From contig NZ_CAMJFM010000001.1 in NCBI RefSeq assembly GCF_946404925.1, positions 62,001 through 126,000 of the forward strand: 64,000 bases of DNA, written 5' to 3'. The translations under genes and the position numbers were made by a program. The stretch is from an uncultured Prevotella sp. (GTDB taxonomy: Bacteria; Bacteroidota; Bacteroidia; Bacteroidales; Bacteroidaceae). The notes under the pieces were generated by a model. That model searched no databases, had not been told where the DNA came from, and saw only the letters and a program-made list of their open reading frames with translations. Numbering within the stretch: the first letter of the stretch is position 1; every line of letters starts with the position of its first letter. This document shows, piece by piece, positions 44,210 to 54,058 of the stretch.

Positions 44210-45290
44210 CGTCCATGTGAGCTTTAAGGAAGAGTTTCTTAACGAACTTCATGTCGTGCTGAACCATGATCTTGACAAGATTCTCGAACGAGGTCTTCTG
44301 TGGATTCCAACCCAACTTGGCTTTGGCCTTGGCTGGGTTGCCAAGCAGCTGGTCAACCTCGGCGGGACGGAAATACTTAGGATCGACCTCAACCAGGGCC
44401 TTGCCGGTCTTCTTGTCGTAACCCTTCTCGTCGACACCGTCACCACGCCATTCGAGCTCGATGCCAACCTCCTTGAAGGCGAGTGTTGCAAACTCACGAA
44501 CGGTATGGTATTCGCCAGTGGCAATTACGAAGTCGTCTGGTTCGGGCTGCTGAAGAATAAGCCACATGCACTCAATGTAATCCTTGGCATAACCCCAGTC
44601 GCGGAGTGAGTTAAGGTTACCAAGGTAGAGCTTGTCCTGATATCCCTGAGCGATACGTGCTGCAGCAAGGGTGATCTTGCGGGTTACGAAGGTCTCGCCA
44701 CGACGCTCACTCTCATGGTTGAAGAGGATACCATTGCAGCAGAACATATTATATGACTCACGGTAGTTCTTCATAATCCAGAAACCATAAAGTTTGGCAA
44801 CTGCGTATGGAGAACGGGGATAGAATGGGGTTGTCTCTGACTGTGGAACCTCCTGTACCTTACCATAAAGCTCGGATGTAGAGGCCTGATAGATGCGACA
44901 AGTGTCGGCCAGACCTGCGATACGCACGGCTTCGAGAAGACGAAGAACACCATTAGCATCGGTGTCGGCTGTGTATTCTGGTACATCGAAAGAAACCTTG
45001 ACATGACTCTGGGCTGCGAGATTGTAAATCTCGGTAGGACGAATCTTGGAAATGACACGAATCAATGATGAAGAGTCAGTCATATCAGCCCAATGGAGGT
45101 TTACCAGACGAGCCTTCTTCATATCGCGAACCCACTCGTCGAGATAGAGATGTTCGATACGGGCGGTGTTGAATGATGAAGAACGGCGCATCAGTCCGTG
45201 TACCTCATATCCTTTCTCAATTAAAAACTCAGCCAGGTATGATCCATCCTGACCAGTTATACCAGTGATTAGAGCAACTTTTTTATCCAT
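44199..45290 (-). CDS. gmd: GDP-mannose 4,6-dehydratase
   Basis: About 363 residues from the ATG of [20 protein letters not shown] (45288-45290). The upstream in-frame extension to 45437 lies inside manC and lacks homology. [14 protein letters not shown] binds NADP, STSELYG and [13 protein letters not shown] hold the catalytic Ser/Thr and Tyr-x3-Lys, and [15 protein letters not shown] is diagnostic of Gmd. It makes GDP-4-keto-6-deoxy-D-mannose, the substrate of Fcl. It lies 10 bp after manC and overlaps fcl. Confidence 0.95.
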   Translation of the reverse strand: MDKKVALITGITGQDGSYLAEFLIEKGYEVHGLMRRSSSFNTARIEHLYLDEWVRDMKKARLVNLHWADMTDSSSLIRVISKIRPTEIYNLAAQSHVKVSFDVPEYTADTDANGVLRLLEAVRIAGLADTCRIYQASTSELYGKVQEVPQSETTPFYPRSPYAVAKLYGFWIMKNYRESYNMFCCNGILFNHESERRGETFVTRKITLAAARIAQGYQDKLYLGNLNSLRDWGYAKDYIECMWLILQQPEPDDFVIATGEYHTVREFATLAFKEVGIELEWRGDGVDEKGYDKKTGKALVEVDPKYFRPAEVDQLLGNPAKAKAKLGWNPQKTSFENLVKIMVQHDMKFVKKLFLKAHMDDAQ

Positions 45291-45300
45291 AATTTGAAAA

Positions 45301-46368
45301 TTAATTATTTCCAGAGAATTGTTTGATTCGCTGTTCCTCAGACAATTTGCAGATGAGCAGGGTGTCATTGTTCTCGGCAACGATATAACCATCGAGGCCC
45401 TGAATGACAACCTTCTTCTCCTGAACAGTATGTACAATACAATTATGGCTCTCGATAAGGCTGATGTCTTCGCCGATACTTACATTGCCATAAAGGTCTT
45501 TCTTGCTCTGCTCGTGGAGTGAGCCCCATGTGCCGAGGTCGCTCCAACCGAAATCAGAAGGACAAACGAATATTTCTTCGGCCTTCTCCATGATGGCATA
45601 GTCGACTGAGATGTTCTCGCATTCGGGGAACAGACGATTAATCTCTTCCTGTTCCTTGTCGGTACCATATATAGGGAGAAGTGATTCGAATATTTTAGCC
45701 ATTGATGGCTGGTAGATACGGAATGCATTGACGATGGTGTTGACATTCCAGATGAATATACCTGCATTCCAGAAGTAGTAATTCTTCTTGATGTAACCCT
45801 GAGCCGTTTCGAGATTAGGCTTCTCGCGGAAAGAGTCGACTCTGAAGATTTCCTTGTTACGGAGTGAACTGGTGCTAAGGTCGGCCTGGATATAGCCATA
45901 ACCCGTCTCAGGACGGTTGGGCTTCATACCTAAGGTGACGATAGCGTCGGTCTCGCTGGTGAATTGCATGCACTCTTTGATAACTCGCTGGAACTCAGTC
46001 TTGTCAGTAACGATGTGATCGCTTGGAGTTACAATGATGTTAGCCTTGGGATCTTTTGACTTGATACGCCAACTAACGTATGCAATACAAGGTGCTGTGT
46101 TTCTGCGACATGGCTCGCAGAGAATGTTTCCTGCTGGCATATCGGGCAACTGCTTTTTCACGATGTCCTGATATTTCTGGTTGGTAACAACCCAAATGTT
46201 CTCGGGCTTAACCAGATTGCCAAATCTTTCTACCGTTAACTGAAGTAATGTTTTTCCAACGCCGAGAACATCGATAAACTGCTTCGGATTCTCGGTAGTG
46301 CTCATTGGCCAGAAACGGCTACCTACGCCGCCGGCCATGATAACTAAATGGTTGTTTGTTCTTGCCAT
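45301..46368 (-). CDS. manC: Mannose-1-phosphate guanylyltransferase
   Basis: About 355 residues from the ATG of [20 protein letters not shown] (46366-46368), which fits the promoter at 46395. The nucleotidyltransferase motif [13 protein letters not shown] and ENPKQF are diagnostic, TPSDHIV is the metal-binding region, and FIWNVN and [10 protein letters not shown] are further family motifs. It makes GDP-mannose. The C-terminal mannose-6-phosphate isomerase domain of long ManC proteins is absent, so this is the single-function form. It is first of manC-gmd-fcl, a complete route from mannose-1-phosphate to GDP-L-fucose. Confidence 0.94.
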   Translation of the reverse strand: MARTNNHLVIMAGGVGSRFWPMSTTENPKQFIDVLGVGKTLLQLTVERFGNLVKPENIWVVTNQKYQDIVKKQLPDMPAGNILCEPCRRNTAPCIAYVSWRIKSKDPKANIIVTPSDHIVTDKTEFQRVIKECMQFTSETDAIVTLGMKPNRPETGYGYIQADLSTSSLRNKEIFRVDSFREKPNLETAQGYIKKNYYFWNAGIFIWNVNTIVNAFRIYQPSMAKIFESLLPIYGTDKEQEEINRLFPECENISVDYAIMEKAEEIFVCPSDFGWSDLGTWGSLHEQSKKDLYGNVSIGEDISLIESHNCIVHTVQEKKVVIQGLDGYIVAENNDTLLICKLSEEQRIKQFSGNN

Positions 46369-46394
46369 AATCGTTGTTTGCTGATAATAATGCG

Positions 46395-46426
46395 CAAAAA
46401 TACTAAAAATTATGGAAAACAAGCAA
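46395..46426 (-). promoter_or_regulatory. Promoter of manC-gmd-fcl
   Basis: Minus strand: TTG (46426-46424), about 21 bp, then TATTTTTG (46402-46395). The manC ATG is 26 bp downstream. This makes the GDP-fucose genes a transcription unit separate from dedA. Confidence 0.65.
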
Positions 46427-46448
46427 TAATTAAGCAAAAAATTGTTTT

Positions 46449-47087
46449 TTAGGCTGTCTTTTCTTGCTTATGATTAAGTTTTCGCTTGATAACGAAATAG
46501 ATTACTGCCAAAATGATAAGTCCCAAAATAGCAAACTTGATGTATTCGGCATATTCGCTGATCTTGTCGTTGAGCTGATCTTCAGGCACTATGGCGTGCA
46601 GATACCATCCAAGGATGGCAAGAACACTATGCCAGCCTCCAGCACCAATCGTGGTGAATAAAATGAACTTGCCGTAATGCATACGAGCCAATCCGGCAGG
46701 GATAGATATGAGGTGACGGATGACTGGAACGAAACGTCCGGTAAGTGTGGCAGCAATGCCGTGATCGTCAAAGTATTTCTCGCTTTTCTCTACCTTCTCC
46801 TGATTAAGCAGGCACATCTTGCCCCACTTGCTGTTGGCAAACTTATAGATGACAGGACGGCCAACGTAAAGAGCCACAAAATAGTTGATACTTGCACCCA
46901 CATCGGCTCCTAATGTGGCAAACAGTACTACTAAGAATACATTAAGTGAACCACTGGCAGCATGATAGGCTGCTGGAGTGACTACGAACTCTGATGGCAC
47001 GGGAACTACTGTACTCTCTAATAACATCAGAAAGAAAATGGTGGGATACCAACCAAGATAATTGAGGATATTGGTAATAAAATTCAT
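46449..47087 (-). CDS. DedA-family membrane protein (SNARE-associated/VTT domain)
   Basis: A 212-residue protein with four to five membrane helices. It has ESTVVPVPSEFVVTPAAY near the N-terminus, the F..R..P signature TGRFVPVIRHLISIPAGLAR, and GAGGWHSVLAILGWYLH, all typical of DedA proteins. Some family members are undecaprenyl-phosphate or phospholipid flippases and protect the envelope; which applies here is unknown. The gene follows the TPR-protein gene by 4 bp and probably belongs to the mltG-glnS-TPR-dedA series. Confidence 0.92.
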   Translation of the reverse strand: MNFITNILNYLGWYPTIFFLMLLESTVVPVPSEFVVTPAAYHAASGSLNVFLVVLFATLGADVGASINYFVALYVGRPVIYKFANSKWGKMCLLNQEKVEKSEKYFDDHGIAATLTGRFVPVIRHLISIPAGLARMHYGKFILFTTIGAGGWHSVLAILGWYLHAIVPEDQLNDKISEYAEYIKFAILGLIILAVIYFVIKRKLNHKQEKTA

Positions 47088-47091
47088 ATCG

Positions 47092-48522
47092 TTAATCGTT
47101 CAAATGTTCTAATGCGTAATTGTAATAGTCCTTGGGATTCAAATCTTCTGGAAAGTATTCGCCTAAGATGGCTTTCGCTTCTTCGGGATTACGTTCACAG
47201 GCTTCCTTGAGATAGTACAGGAATTCTTCGTCTTTCTTCATGTCTTTACAGCATAAGGCGAAGTATGAATAGCCTTCGTTATAGTCTTCGCCCACTGTCT
47301 TGAAGAATTCCTGATATAGCTTATATGCAAAATTGAGATGTGAATTGTCGTGGAAAGAGATGATGATCTTAAGTTGTACCTTGGGATCGTTATTTGATAA
47401 TTCAAGCGCTTTGTTAAATTCTTTTTGGGCTTCTTCGTCTTTCTTGTTTGTCAGAAGAATATGTCCTTTTACTACCGTCATGTGAACATGATCGCACTCC
47501 AGATTATCTGTCATGTCGATGCACCAGAGAGATTTCTCTAAGTTACCTAATTTGCTGTAAGCAAATGACATCTCCTGATAAATCTCAGGTAGATAGACTG
47601 ATTCTACGGCAGCTACGCTGACAGCTTTTTTCAATAGTTCGATACTCTCTTCAAACTGACTCTTGTTGATAAGGCAAAGGGCTTGGTGCAGATATCCGAA
47701 TTCATCATCGGGTACCTTCTCGGAGTACTTCTTGAAAAAGACCAATGCTTCATCATAGTTGCCCATCGTGTAGAGGGTGTTGGCTTTCGACATCAGCCCG
47801 TCAGCATCGTTAGGGTCGATGGCAATGGCGTATTCGCTGCTGGTAAGCGCAGCATTGTAGTCGGCCTTCATATACTGTACACCTGCCAAAGCATTCCAAT
47901 AACTGGTAGAATAGGGATTCTTGTCGATAAGCTCATTGAAAAGTTTCTCGCTGTCTTTGTATTTTCCTAACCCAAACAGTGTTCGGGCCATGAGCTCCTT
48001 AAACCCTTCGGATTCTGAGCCTGTGATACGTGCTATCCACTCGAAGGCTTTCATAAACAGGTTGTAGTCCAAGTACAGTTGAACTACTCCCTTGATGAAA
48101 TCTGCGTATTCGTCGGTGGGAACTTCGGTTTTGAAGTATTCTGAGAGAATGTGGTCGGCTTTCTCGATGTCGTCCTTCTGTATTAATATTTCGGCACGTA
48201 AATATACGGCTTCAAGTGCATCGAGTGGTTCGATTCTGTCGGTATATTTTTCTGCAGTCTCGAAATCTTTTGCCTCTAATGCTTCACGCGCTTTGTAAAG
48301 CATAGGTCCAACAGCCTCCGGATTATATTCCAGAGCAAGGGATATGGCCTCTTCGGCCTCGTCTAGGCGGTTGTTATAATGGTAATAATCGGCGATGTCA
48401 GCCAAGTCGTCGGCGTCCATATATATGTGCTCGCCCGACTTGACTGACTCTTCGTATTGTCTTAGGATTTCCTTAAAATCCTCGCTTTCAAAATACTCAG
48501 TATCTTCCGTCACTTCTTCCAA
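47092..48522 (-). CDS. TPR-repeat protein
   Basis: A 476-residue soluble, acidic protein made almost entirely of tetratricopeptide repeats (for example NRLDEAEEAISLALEYNPEA, LFNELIDKNPYSTSYWNALA, AIAIDPNDADGLMSKANTLY). About ten to eleven repeats cover residues 45-460. No signal peptide or catalytic domain is visible, so it is a cytoplasmic scaffold by appearance. The start overlaps the last 13 bp of glnS, which argues for co-translation with it. Function is unknown. Confidence 0.88.
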   Translation of the reverse strand: MEEVTEDTEYFESEDFKEILRQYEESVKSGEHIYMDADDLADIADYYHYNNRLDEAEEAISLALEYNPEAVGPMLYKAREALEAKDFETAEKYTDRIEPLDALEAVYLRAEILIQKDDIEKADHILSEYFKTEVPTDEYADFIKGVVQLYLDYNLFMKAFEWIARITGSESEGFKELMARTLFGLGKYKDSEKLFNELIDKNPYSTSYWNALAGVQYMKADYNAALTSSEYAIAIDPNDADGLMSKANTLYTMGNYDEALVFFKKYSEKVPDDEFGYLHQALCLINKSQFEESIELLKKAVSVAAVESVYLPEIYQEMSFAYSKLGNLEKSLWCIDMTDNLECDHVHMTVVKGHILLTNKKDEEAQKEFNKALELSNNDPKVQLKIIISFHDNSHLNFAYKLYQEFFKTVGEDYNEGYSYFALCCKDMKKDEEFLYYLKEACERNPEEAKAILGEYFPEDLNPKDYYNYALEHLND

Positions 48523-50267
48523 GTATCCTTAAGTCCTACAGTCTTATTGAAGATAGGCTTCTCGGCAGTAGAATCGGTATCGGGTGTGAAGTATCCGATA
48601 CGCTGGAACTGCAGATAGGTGAGTGGCTTCATATCAGCTGCGAATGGCTCGATGTAGCAATTCTTGATGATGTGGAGTGAATCGGGATTGATAATCTCCT
48701 TCATCGCTGTTACTGCATCGCAGTTCTTTTCTTCGCGGATGGCAGCCATGTCGTCACGTGGATTCTCAACCTTCCAGAGACGATCGTAAAGGCGAACTTC
48801 GGCCTCAACGGCGTGCTTGCAGCTTACCCAATGCAGCGTCTTACCCTTAATCTTGCGGTTTGAGCCGGGCAGGCCACTACGTGACTCTGGATCGTAAGTA
48901 CAGTAGATGGTGGTTACATTGCCATTCTCGTCCTCATCGCAGGGGTGCTCCTCGTTACATTTGATAATGTAAGCATTCTTAAGTCGAACCTCCTTGCCTG
49001 GAGCCAGGCGCATGAACTTCTTCTCGGCCTCCTTCATGAAGTCATCGCGCTCAATCCAAAGCTCACGAGTGAATTCTACGGTATGTGTACCATCGGCCTC
49101 GTTCTCAGGATTATTGATGGCAGTGAGCTGTTCGATCTGGTCCTCAGGATAGTTGGTGATAACCACCTTGACTGGATCAAGAACGGCACTGACACGGATG
49201 GCGCGGGCATTCAAGTCATCGCGAACGGCACTCTCGAGCAGAGCCATATCGTTAAGCGCATCAATCTTGGTGTAACCAATCTTGTCGATGAACTTGATGA
49301 TACTCTCTGGGCTATAGCCACGACGACGGAATCCACAGATGGTTGGCATACGCGGGTCGTCCCAGCCATTAACGAGCTTCTCGTTTACCAATGCCAGCAG
49401 ATTGCGCTTTGACATCAGGGTATAGTTGAGGTTCAGCTTGTTGAACTCGGTCTGACGTGGACGATTATCCTCGATGTTGTCGGTCTCGCCCTTCCACTCC
49501 TTCATCCATGTTACGAACAGATCGTAGAGGGGACGATGCTCAACAAACTCAAGTGTACACCATGAATGGGTTACACCCTCAAGATAGTCGCTCTGACCAT
49601 GAGTGAAATCGTACATAGGGTAGGCGTTCCACTTGTTGCCAGTGCGGATATGTGGGATGTTGAGAACACGATAAATCAATGGATCGCGGAACAGCATGTT
49701 GGGGTGAGCCATATCGATCTTGGCGCGCAGAACAAGTGTTCCTGGCTCGCACTTACCGCTATTCATAAACTCAAAGAGTTTCAGATTCTCCTCAACAGGA
49801 CGATCGCGGAATGGGCTGTTGGTGCCTGGACTGGTGGTGGTTCCCTTCTGCTGGGCAATTACCTCGGCACTCTGCTCGTCGACATAGGCGCGGCCCTGCT
49901 TAATGAGCCAAACGGCAAAGTCCCACAACTCCTGGAAATAGTCGCTGGCATAGTAGACGTTGGCCCACTTGAAACCAAGCCACTTGATATCGTTCTCGAT
50001 ACTTTCGATATATTCTGTATCCTCCTTGATGGGGTTGGTGTCATCGAAGCGCAGGTTACAAGTTCCGCCATATTTCTTGGCGAGTCCGAAGTCGATGGCA
50101 ATAGCCTTGGCATGACCAATGTGCAGATAGCCGTTTGGCTCTGGTGGGAAACGGGTCTGCATTCTACCTCCGTTCTTACCCTCAGCCAGATCATTGATCA
50201 CCTTCTGCTCAATGAAGCTAACCGATTTTACCTTCTCCTCGCTTTCGTTCTTAATAATCTCTTCCAT
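48510..50267 (-). CDS. glnS: Glutaminyl-tRNA synthetase
   Basis: A 585-residue class I aminoacyl-tRNA synthetase. RFPPEPNGYLHIGHAKAIAI contains HIGH, and LMSKRN is the KMSKS-like loop. RFDDTNPIKEDTEYIESIEN and CGFRRRGYSPESI are GlnRS-type rather than GluRS motifs. The C-terminal anticodon-binding beta-barrels are present (KGKTLHWVS, AEVRLYDRLW). Length is normal. Lies 42 bp downstream of mltG in the same direction. Confidence 0.97.
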   Translation of the reverse strand: MEEIIKNESEEKVKSVSFIEQKVINDLAEGKNGGRMQTRFPPEPNGYLHIGHAKAIAIDFGLAKKYGGTCNLRFDDTNPIKEDTEYIESIENDIKWLGFKWANVYYASDYFQELWDFAVWLIKQGRAYVDEQSAEVIAQQKGTTTSPGTNSPFRDRPVEENLKLFEFMNSGKCEPGTLVLRAKIDMAHPNMLFRDPLIYRVLNIPHIRTGNKWNAYPMYDFTHGQSDYLEGVTHSWCTLEFVEHRPLYDLFVTWMKEWKGETDNIEDNRPRQTEFNKLNLNYTLMSKRNLLALVNEKLVNGWDDPRMPTICGFRRRGYSPESIIKFIDKIGYTKIDALNDMALLESAVRDDLNARAIRVSAVLDPVKVVITNYPEDQIEQLTAINNPENEADGTHTVEFTRELWIERDDFMKEAEKKFMRLAPGKEVRLKNAYIIKCNEEHPCDEDENGNVTTIYCTYDPESRSGLPGSNRKIKGKTLHWVSCKHAVEAEVRLYDRLWKVENPRDDMAAIREEKNCDAVTAMKEIINPDSLHIIKNCYIEPFAADMKPLTYLQFQRIGYFTPDTDSTAEKPIFNKTVGLKDTWKK

Positions 50268-50309
50268 ATATTATAATATCTCTTAATTCTTAATTTTTAA
50301 CTTTTAATT

Positions 50310-51341
50310 CTATTTGATTCCTCTCTCATTTAGTGCTTTTGAATACTTTGCTGCATTCTTCAGGTGCTCCTGATAGGTCTTGGCAAAGTTGTGAGTGCCA
50401 GAGAAATCCTCTTTGGCGCACATATACAGATAGTCGTGAGCGGTACGGTTAAGTACGGCATCGATACCTGCTACAGATGCAATCTTGATAGGTCCCGGTG
50501 GTAAGCCTGTATTCTTATAGGTATTATAGGGACTATCAAACTGCAACATATTGTGATAGATACGTTTCAATGCAAAATCCTTCAGCGCGAACTTGATGGT
50601 TGGGTCGGCCTGAAGCGGCATTCCTGCATGAAGTCGGTTGATGTACATGCCTGCTATCATGGGCTTTTCGGCGTTGTTGGCAGTCTCCTCGTCGATGATG
50701 CTGGCTATGGTGCAAACCTCTTCCTTGGTTAACTTCAGTGCGTCGGCCTTGATGGTGCGCTGGGTGTTCCAGAAGTTCTCGTTCTCCTTCTTCATGCGCT
50801 TCATCAGGTTCTCGATAGAGATGTTCCAATACACCTCGTAGGTGTTTGGTATGAAAAGACATGCGATGGTAGCAGTGTCATATCCCTGTTGGGAGCAGAA
50901 TGAAGAGTCGCTCAGCAAGATGGCTACAGCAACACTATCCATCATCAGTTTCTTAGAAAGGTAACCTGCCAGACGGTCCATGGTGCGACTCTCGGGAATG
51001 GTGAGTCTTACAGGCTCCTGATGGCCATTCTTAAGGTTGCGGAAAACGCGAATGGTACTCTGGTCGGGGGTGATGGCGTATCGTCCGCTGCGAATATTAT
51101 CGGAATAGCCGCCATGGCGCGAAAGCATCTTGAAGGCCATAAGGCTATGGCTTGATGCTATGGGCTCCAATTTAACACAGACTGAATCCAGATTATCATT
51201 GTCGTCGATATATACGTATTCTGTAGTGGAGAGTTTGGAAAAACTCCCAACAAAATAGTAATATGCGATGGCTAAGATTCCTACGAAGCATATTGCAATA
51301 GGAACCAGATACCGTGACTTTTTAAACCAATTCATCTTCAT
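50310..51341 (-). CDS. mltG: Endolytic murein transglycosylase
   Basis: About 343 residues. I place the start at MKMNWFKKSRYLVPIAI (51339-51341) because a farther ATG at 51362 overlaps the -7 box. One N-terminal membrane helix is followed by a LysM-like subdomain and the YceG/MltG domain with ASIIDEETANNAEKPMIAGM (catalytic Glu) and LHAGMPLQADPTIKFAL. It cleaves nascent peptidoglycan strands at the membrane and sets glycan length. Promoter TAACTTTG lies 18 bp upstream. First gene of the leftward series with glnS. Confidence 0.93.
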   Translation of the reverse strand: MKMNWFKKSRYLVPIAICFVGILAIAYYYFVGSFSKLSTTEYVYIDDNDNLDSVCVKLEPIASSHSLMAFKMLSRHGGYSDNIRSGRYAITPDQSTIRVFRNLKNGHQEPVRLTIPESRTMDRLAGYLSKKLMMDSVAVAILLSDSSFCSQQGYDTATIACLFIPNTYEVYWNISIENLMKRMKKENENFWNTQRTIKADALKLTKEEVCTIASIIDEETANNAEKPMIAGMYINRLHAGMPLQADPTIKFALKDFALKRIYHNMLQFDSPYNTYKNTGLPPGPIKIASVAGIDAVLNRTAHDYLYMCAKEDFSGTHNFAKTYQEHLKNAAKYSKALNERGIK

Positions 51342-51359
51342 AATCTTGAAAAAACGCTG

Positions 51360-51367
51360 CAAAGTTA
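51360..51367 (-). promoter_or_regulatory. -7 box (TAACTTTG) for mltG
   Basis: An exact TAnnTTTG match on the minus strand. It decides the mltG start, since the upstream ATG at 51362 would lie inside the promoter. It stands divergently to the malQ -7 box 43 bp away, so the two -33 regions overlap. Confidence 0.65.
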
Positions 51368-51409
51368 CAAAAATCTCTTCACTCTTATCGCTAATTTATC
51401 ATTTTTTTG

Positions 51410-51417
51410 TATCTTTG
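51410..51417 (+). promoter_or_regulatory. -7 box (TATCTTTG) for malQ-gph
   Basis: An exact TAnnTTTG match, 16 bp before the malQ ATG at 51434. No clear -33 TTTG is visible; the spacer is T-rich and shared with the divergent mltG promoter. Confidence 0.65.
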
Positions 51418-51433
51418 CCCTAAAATATAGCTT

Positions 51434-54058
51434 ATGAAACTCAAGTTTACTATACAATATGGCACTCAATGGGGACAAAACCTCTATGTGGTGATCACTT
51501 ATCGGAGTACCGATCAGACTGAAAAATCTGAACGGCTGATGATGGTGACTACCGATGGATTGGAGTGGACCCTGGAGACCACTGTGCTCGAATCGCGAAA
51601 ACATCCCATAGCCTCATTCCAGTATTTTTATCAGGTGGAGGATAATGATGGTAATGTGATACGTAAGGAGTGGGATGCTATTCCGCGAATCTATTACTTC
51701 GACTCGTCGAAGAACTATGTGATGGCTGATCTATGGCGCGATGTGCCCTTGCAGTATCACTTGTATAGTAAGGCTTATCTCACTACTATGGGGTTGGCAG
51801 ATATTGGAGAAGTTGCCCCATTGCGTGTGCCTCTCTATCGTAAAACGATACTCTTCAGAGTGTCGGCCCCTCAACTGCAGAAAGGACAATCGGTGGCCAT
51901 CATTGGTTCACATCCCGCCTTGGGGAGTTGGAATGTGGCTCGATACCTGATAATGGAGTCGATTGGGCGCTTTGAGTGGTTGCTGTCGGTAAATGTAGAT
52001 GCGGTATTGCTGCCTATAGAATACAAATATGTGATTGTTGATGACGAAACCCATGCGCTTGTGGCTTGGGAGGAGGGCGATAATCGCACTACAGATGGAT
52101 TGTTGCCCGCTGACCAATCGATGGTGCCTGATGGAACGGTGCTTGTGGCGTATGGCGAGAGTTTGAGAGTAAAAGAGCATACTTGGCGAGCAGCGGGCGT
52201 TGTGATACCTGTATTCTCATTGCGAAGCAAGGAATCATATGGTGTGGGCGATTTTGGCGATCTCCGCAGATTGATTGATTGGTGTGTGGCAACAGGCATG
52301 AAGTCCATCCAGTTATTGCCAGTTAATGATACCACATGCTCTGGACATTGGAGTGATTCTTATCCTTATAATATCGTGTCGGTATTTGCGCTCCATCCAC
52401 ATTATCTTGATCTTGAGGCTTTGGGCGTGCTGAAAAGTAAGGCAAAGATGACGGCCTATCATCGCCAGCGTCAGGAGTTGAATGCCCTCAGCTATAGCGA
52501 TTATGAGGCGGTGGATAGGGTGAAACGGGCTTATATCGAAGAGATTTTCAATGAGCGTGGGCAGCAAACGCTTGATTCTAAGGAGTTTAAGTCGTGGTTT
52601 TCTGAGAATATGGAGTGGCTGGAGCCTTATGCAAAATGGGTTTCAACTAAAGCCGATTATAGTAGCACTTCAATCATATACTACGTTCAGTATCACCTGC
52701 ATCTGCAACTGAAATCAACTGCTGATTACGCCCGTTCTAAGGGTATATTCCTTAAAGGTGATGTGCCTATCGGGGTGAATGGCGATAGTGTGGAGACTAC
52801 GATTCATCCGGATTTCTTCCATCTTGATGCCCAAACGGGTGCTCCACCAGATGCGTTCTCGCAGAATGGACAGAACTGGGGCTTCCCAACCTATAACTGG
52901 AAAGCGGGTTTGGTTGAGTGGTTCCATCGTCGCTTGAAGTGGATGGAGCAGTATTTTGATGCCATCCGAATAGATCATATTCTGGGATTCTTCCGTATTT
53001 GGGAGATTCTTGAGGATGCCGTGTTTGGTATCTTGGGTCACTTCTCGCCATCGTTGCCAATGACGGTAGGCGAGATTGAGTACTTTGGATTACCCTTCCG
53101 TAAGGATCTCTTCACTCGTCCGTTTATCAACGACAGGGTGCTGGATAAGCTGTTTGGACTACATGCACCTTATGTTCGCGAGCATTTCCTTGTGGCTCGT
53201 AGTTACGGACTCTATGACCTAAAGGCAGAATACGATACCCAGAAGAAAGTGCAATTGGCTTTTGAGGGACGTACTGATGAAAACAGCCTTTGGATTCGTG
53301 ATGGTTTGTATCGCCTGATTAGTGGCGTGCTCTTCCTCGAAGATCCTCAGCAACCAGAGATGTATCATCCTCGAATCGGCGTGATAGGTGAACCTGTGTT
53401 CGATGCCCTCTCATCAGAGGAGAAGGATGCATTTATGCGACTATACAACAACTATTACTATCAGCGTCATAACTTCTTCTGGGGTGCTGAGGCCATACGT
53501 AAGATTACCAATGTGTTTGGTGCTACACGTATGCTTTGTTGTGGTGAGGACTTGGGCATGTTGCCTGATTGTGTGGCTCCTGTGCTCGATCAACTCCGTG
53601 TTCTGACTCTCGAAATCCAGTCGATGCCCAAGCAGAGTGGTTATGAGTTTGCACATCTTGATGCCAATCCGTATCGATCTGTGGCTACCATCTCCACTCA
53701 CGACATGTCGCCATTGCGTCTATGGTGGAGCGAAAGCCCAGAACGCACACAACGCTATTATGTGTCGATGCTCCAGAAGCAGGGTAGAGCGCCAGAGCAG
53801 TTGCCCGCACATCTGGCTGAGGAGATAATTGGTCGCCATTTGTATTGTCCATCGATGCTCTGTATGTTGTCGTTACAGGATTGGCTGGCTATGGATGGCG
53901 AGTTGCGAAGTAAGAATCCACGCGATGAGCGCATCAACGTGCCAAGCGATCCGTATAATCGCTGGAAATATCGCATGCATATAACAATCGAAGAATTACT
54001 GAAGGCCGATAAATATAATAATAAGGTGAAAACAATGATTCAGCGTTCAAAGAGATGA
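51434..54058 (+). CDS. malQ: 4-alpha-glucanotransferase with two N-terminal starch-binding domains
   Basis: An 874-residue protein. Two CBM20-like domains lead (about 1-100, then 130-240 with IIGSHPALGSWNVARYLIME), followed by the GH77 catalytic domain: PVFSLRSKESYGVGDFGDLR, LLPVNDT, DAIRIDHILGFFRIWEI (nucleophile Asp), CCGEDLGMLPD (acid/base Glu) and TISTHDMSPLRLWW (third Asp). It disproportionates maltodextrins and glycogen fragments in the cytoplasm. The large N-terminal CBM20 pair is typical of Bacteroidetes and plant DPE2-like enzymes. Its stop overlaps the start of the following phosphatase by 4 bp. Confidence 0.94.
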   Translation: MKLKFTIQYGTQWGQNLYVVITYRSTDQTEKSERLMMVTTDGLEWTLETTVLESRKHPIASFQYFYQVEDNDGNVIRKEWDAIPRIYYFDSSKNYVMADLWRDVPLQYHLYSKAYLTTMGLADIGEVAPLRVPLYRKTILFRVSAPQLQKGQSVAIIGSHPALGSWNVARYLIMESIGRFEWLLSVNVDAVLLPIEYKYVIVDDETHALVAWEEGDNRTTDGLLPADQSMVPDGTVLVAYGESLRVKEHTWRAAGVVIPVFSLRSKESYGVGDFGDLRRLIDWCVATGMKSIQLLPVNDTTCSGHWSDSYPYNIVSVFALHPHYLDLEALGVLKSKAKMTAYHRQRQELNALSYSDYEAVDRVKRAYIEEIFNERGQQTLDSKEFKSWFSENMEWLEPYAKWVSTKADYSSTSIIYYVQYHLHLQLKSTADYARSKGIFLKGDVPIGVNGDSVETTIHPDFFHLDAQTGAPPDAFSQNGQNWGFPTYNWKAGLVEWFHRRLKWMEQYFDAIRIDHILGFFRIWEILEDAVFGILGHFSPSLPMTVGEIEYFGLPFRKDLFTRPFINDRVLDKLFGLHAPYVREHFLVARSYGLYDLKAEYDTQKKVQLAFEGRTDENSLWIRDGLYRLISGVLFLEDPQQPEMYHPRIGVIGEPVFDALSSEEKDAFMRLYNNYYYQRHNFFWGAEAIRKITNVFGATRMLCCGEDLGMLPDCVAPVLDQLRVLTLEIQSMPKQSGYEFAHLDANPYRSVATISTHDMSPLRLWWSESPERTQRYYVSMLQKQGRAPEQLPAHLAEEIIGRHLYCPSMLCMLSLQDWLAMDGELRSKNPRDERINVPSDPYNRWKYRMHITIEELLKADKYNNKVKTMIQRSKR

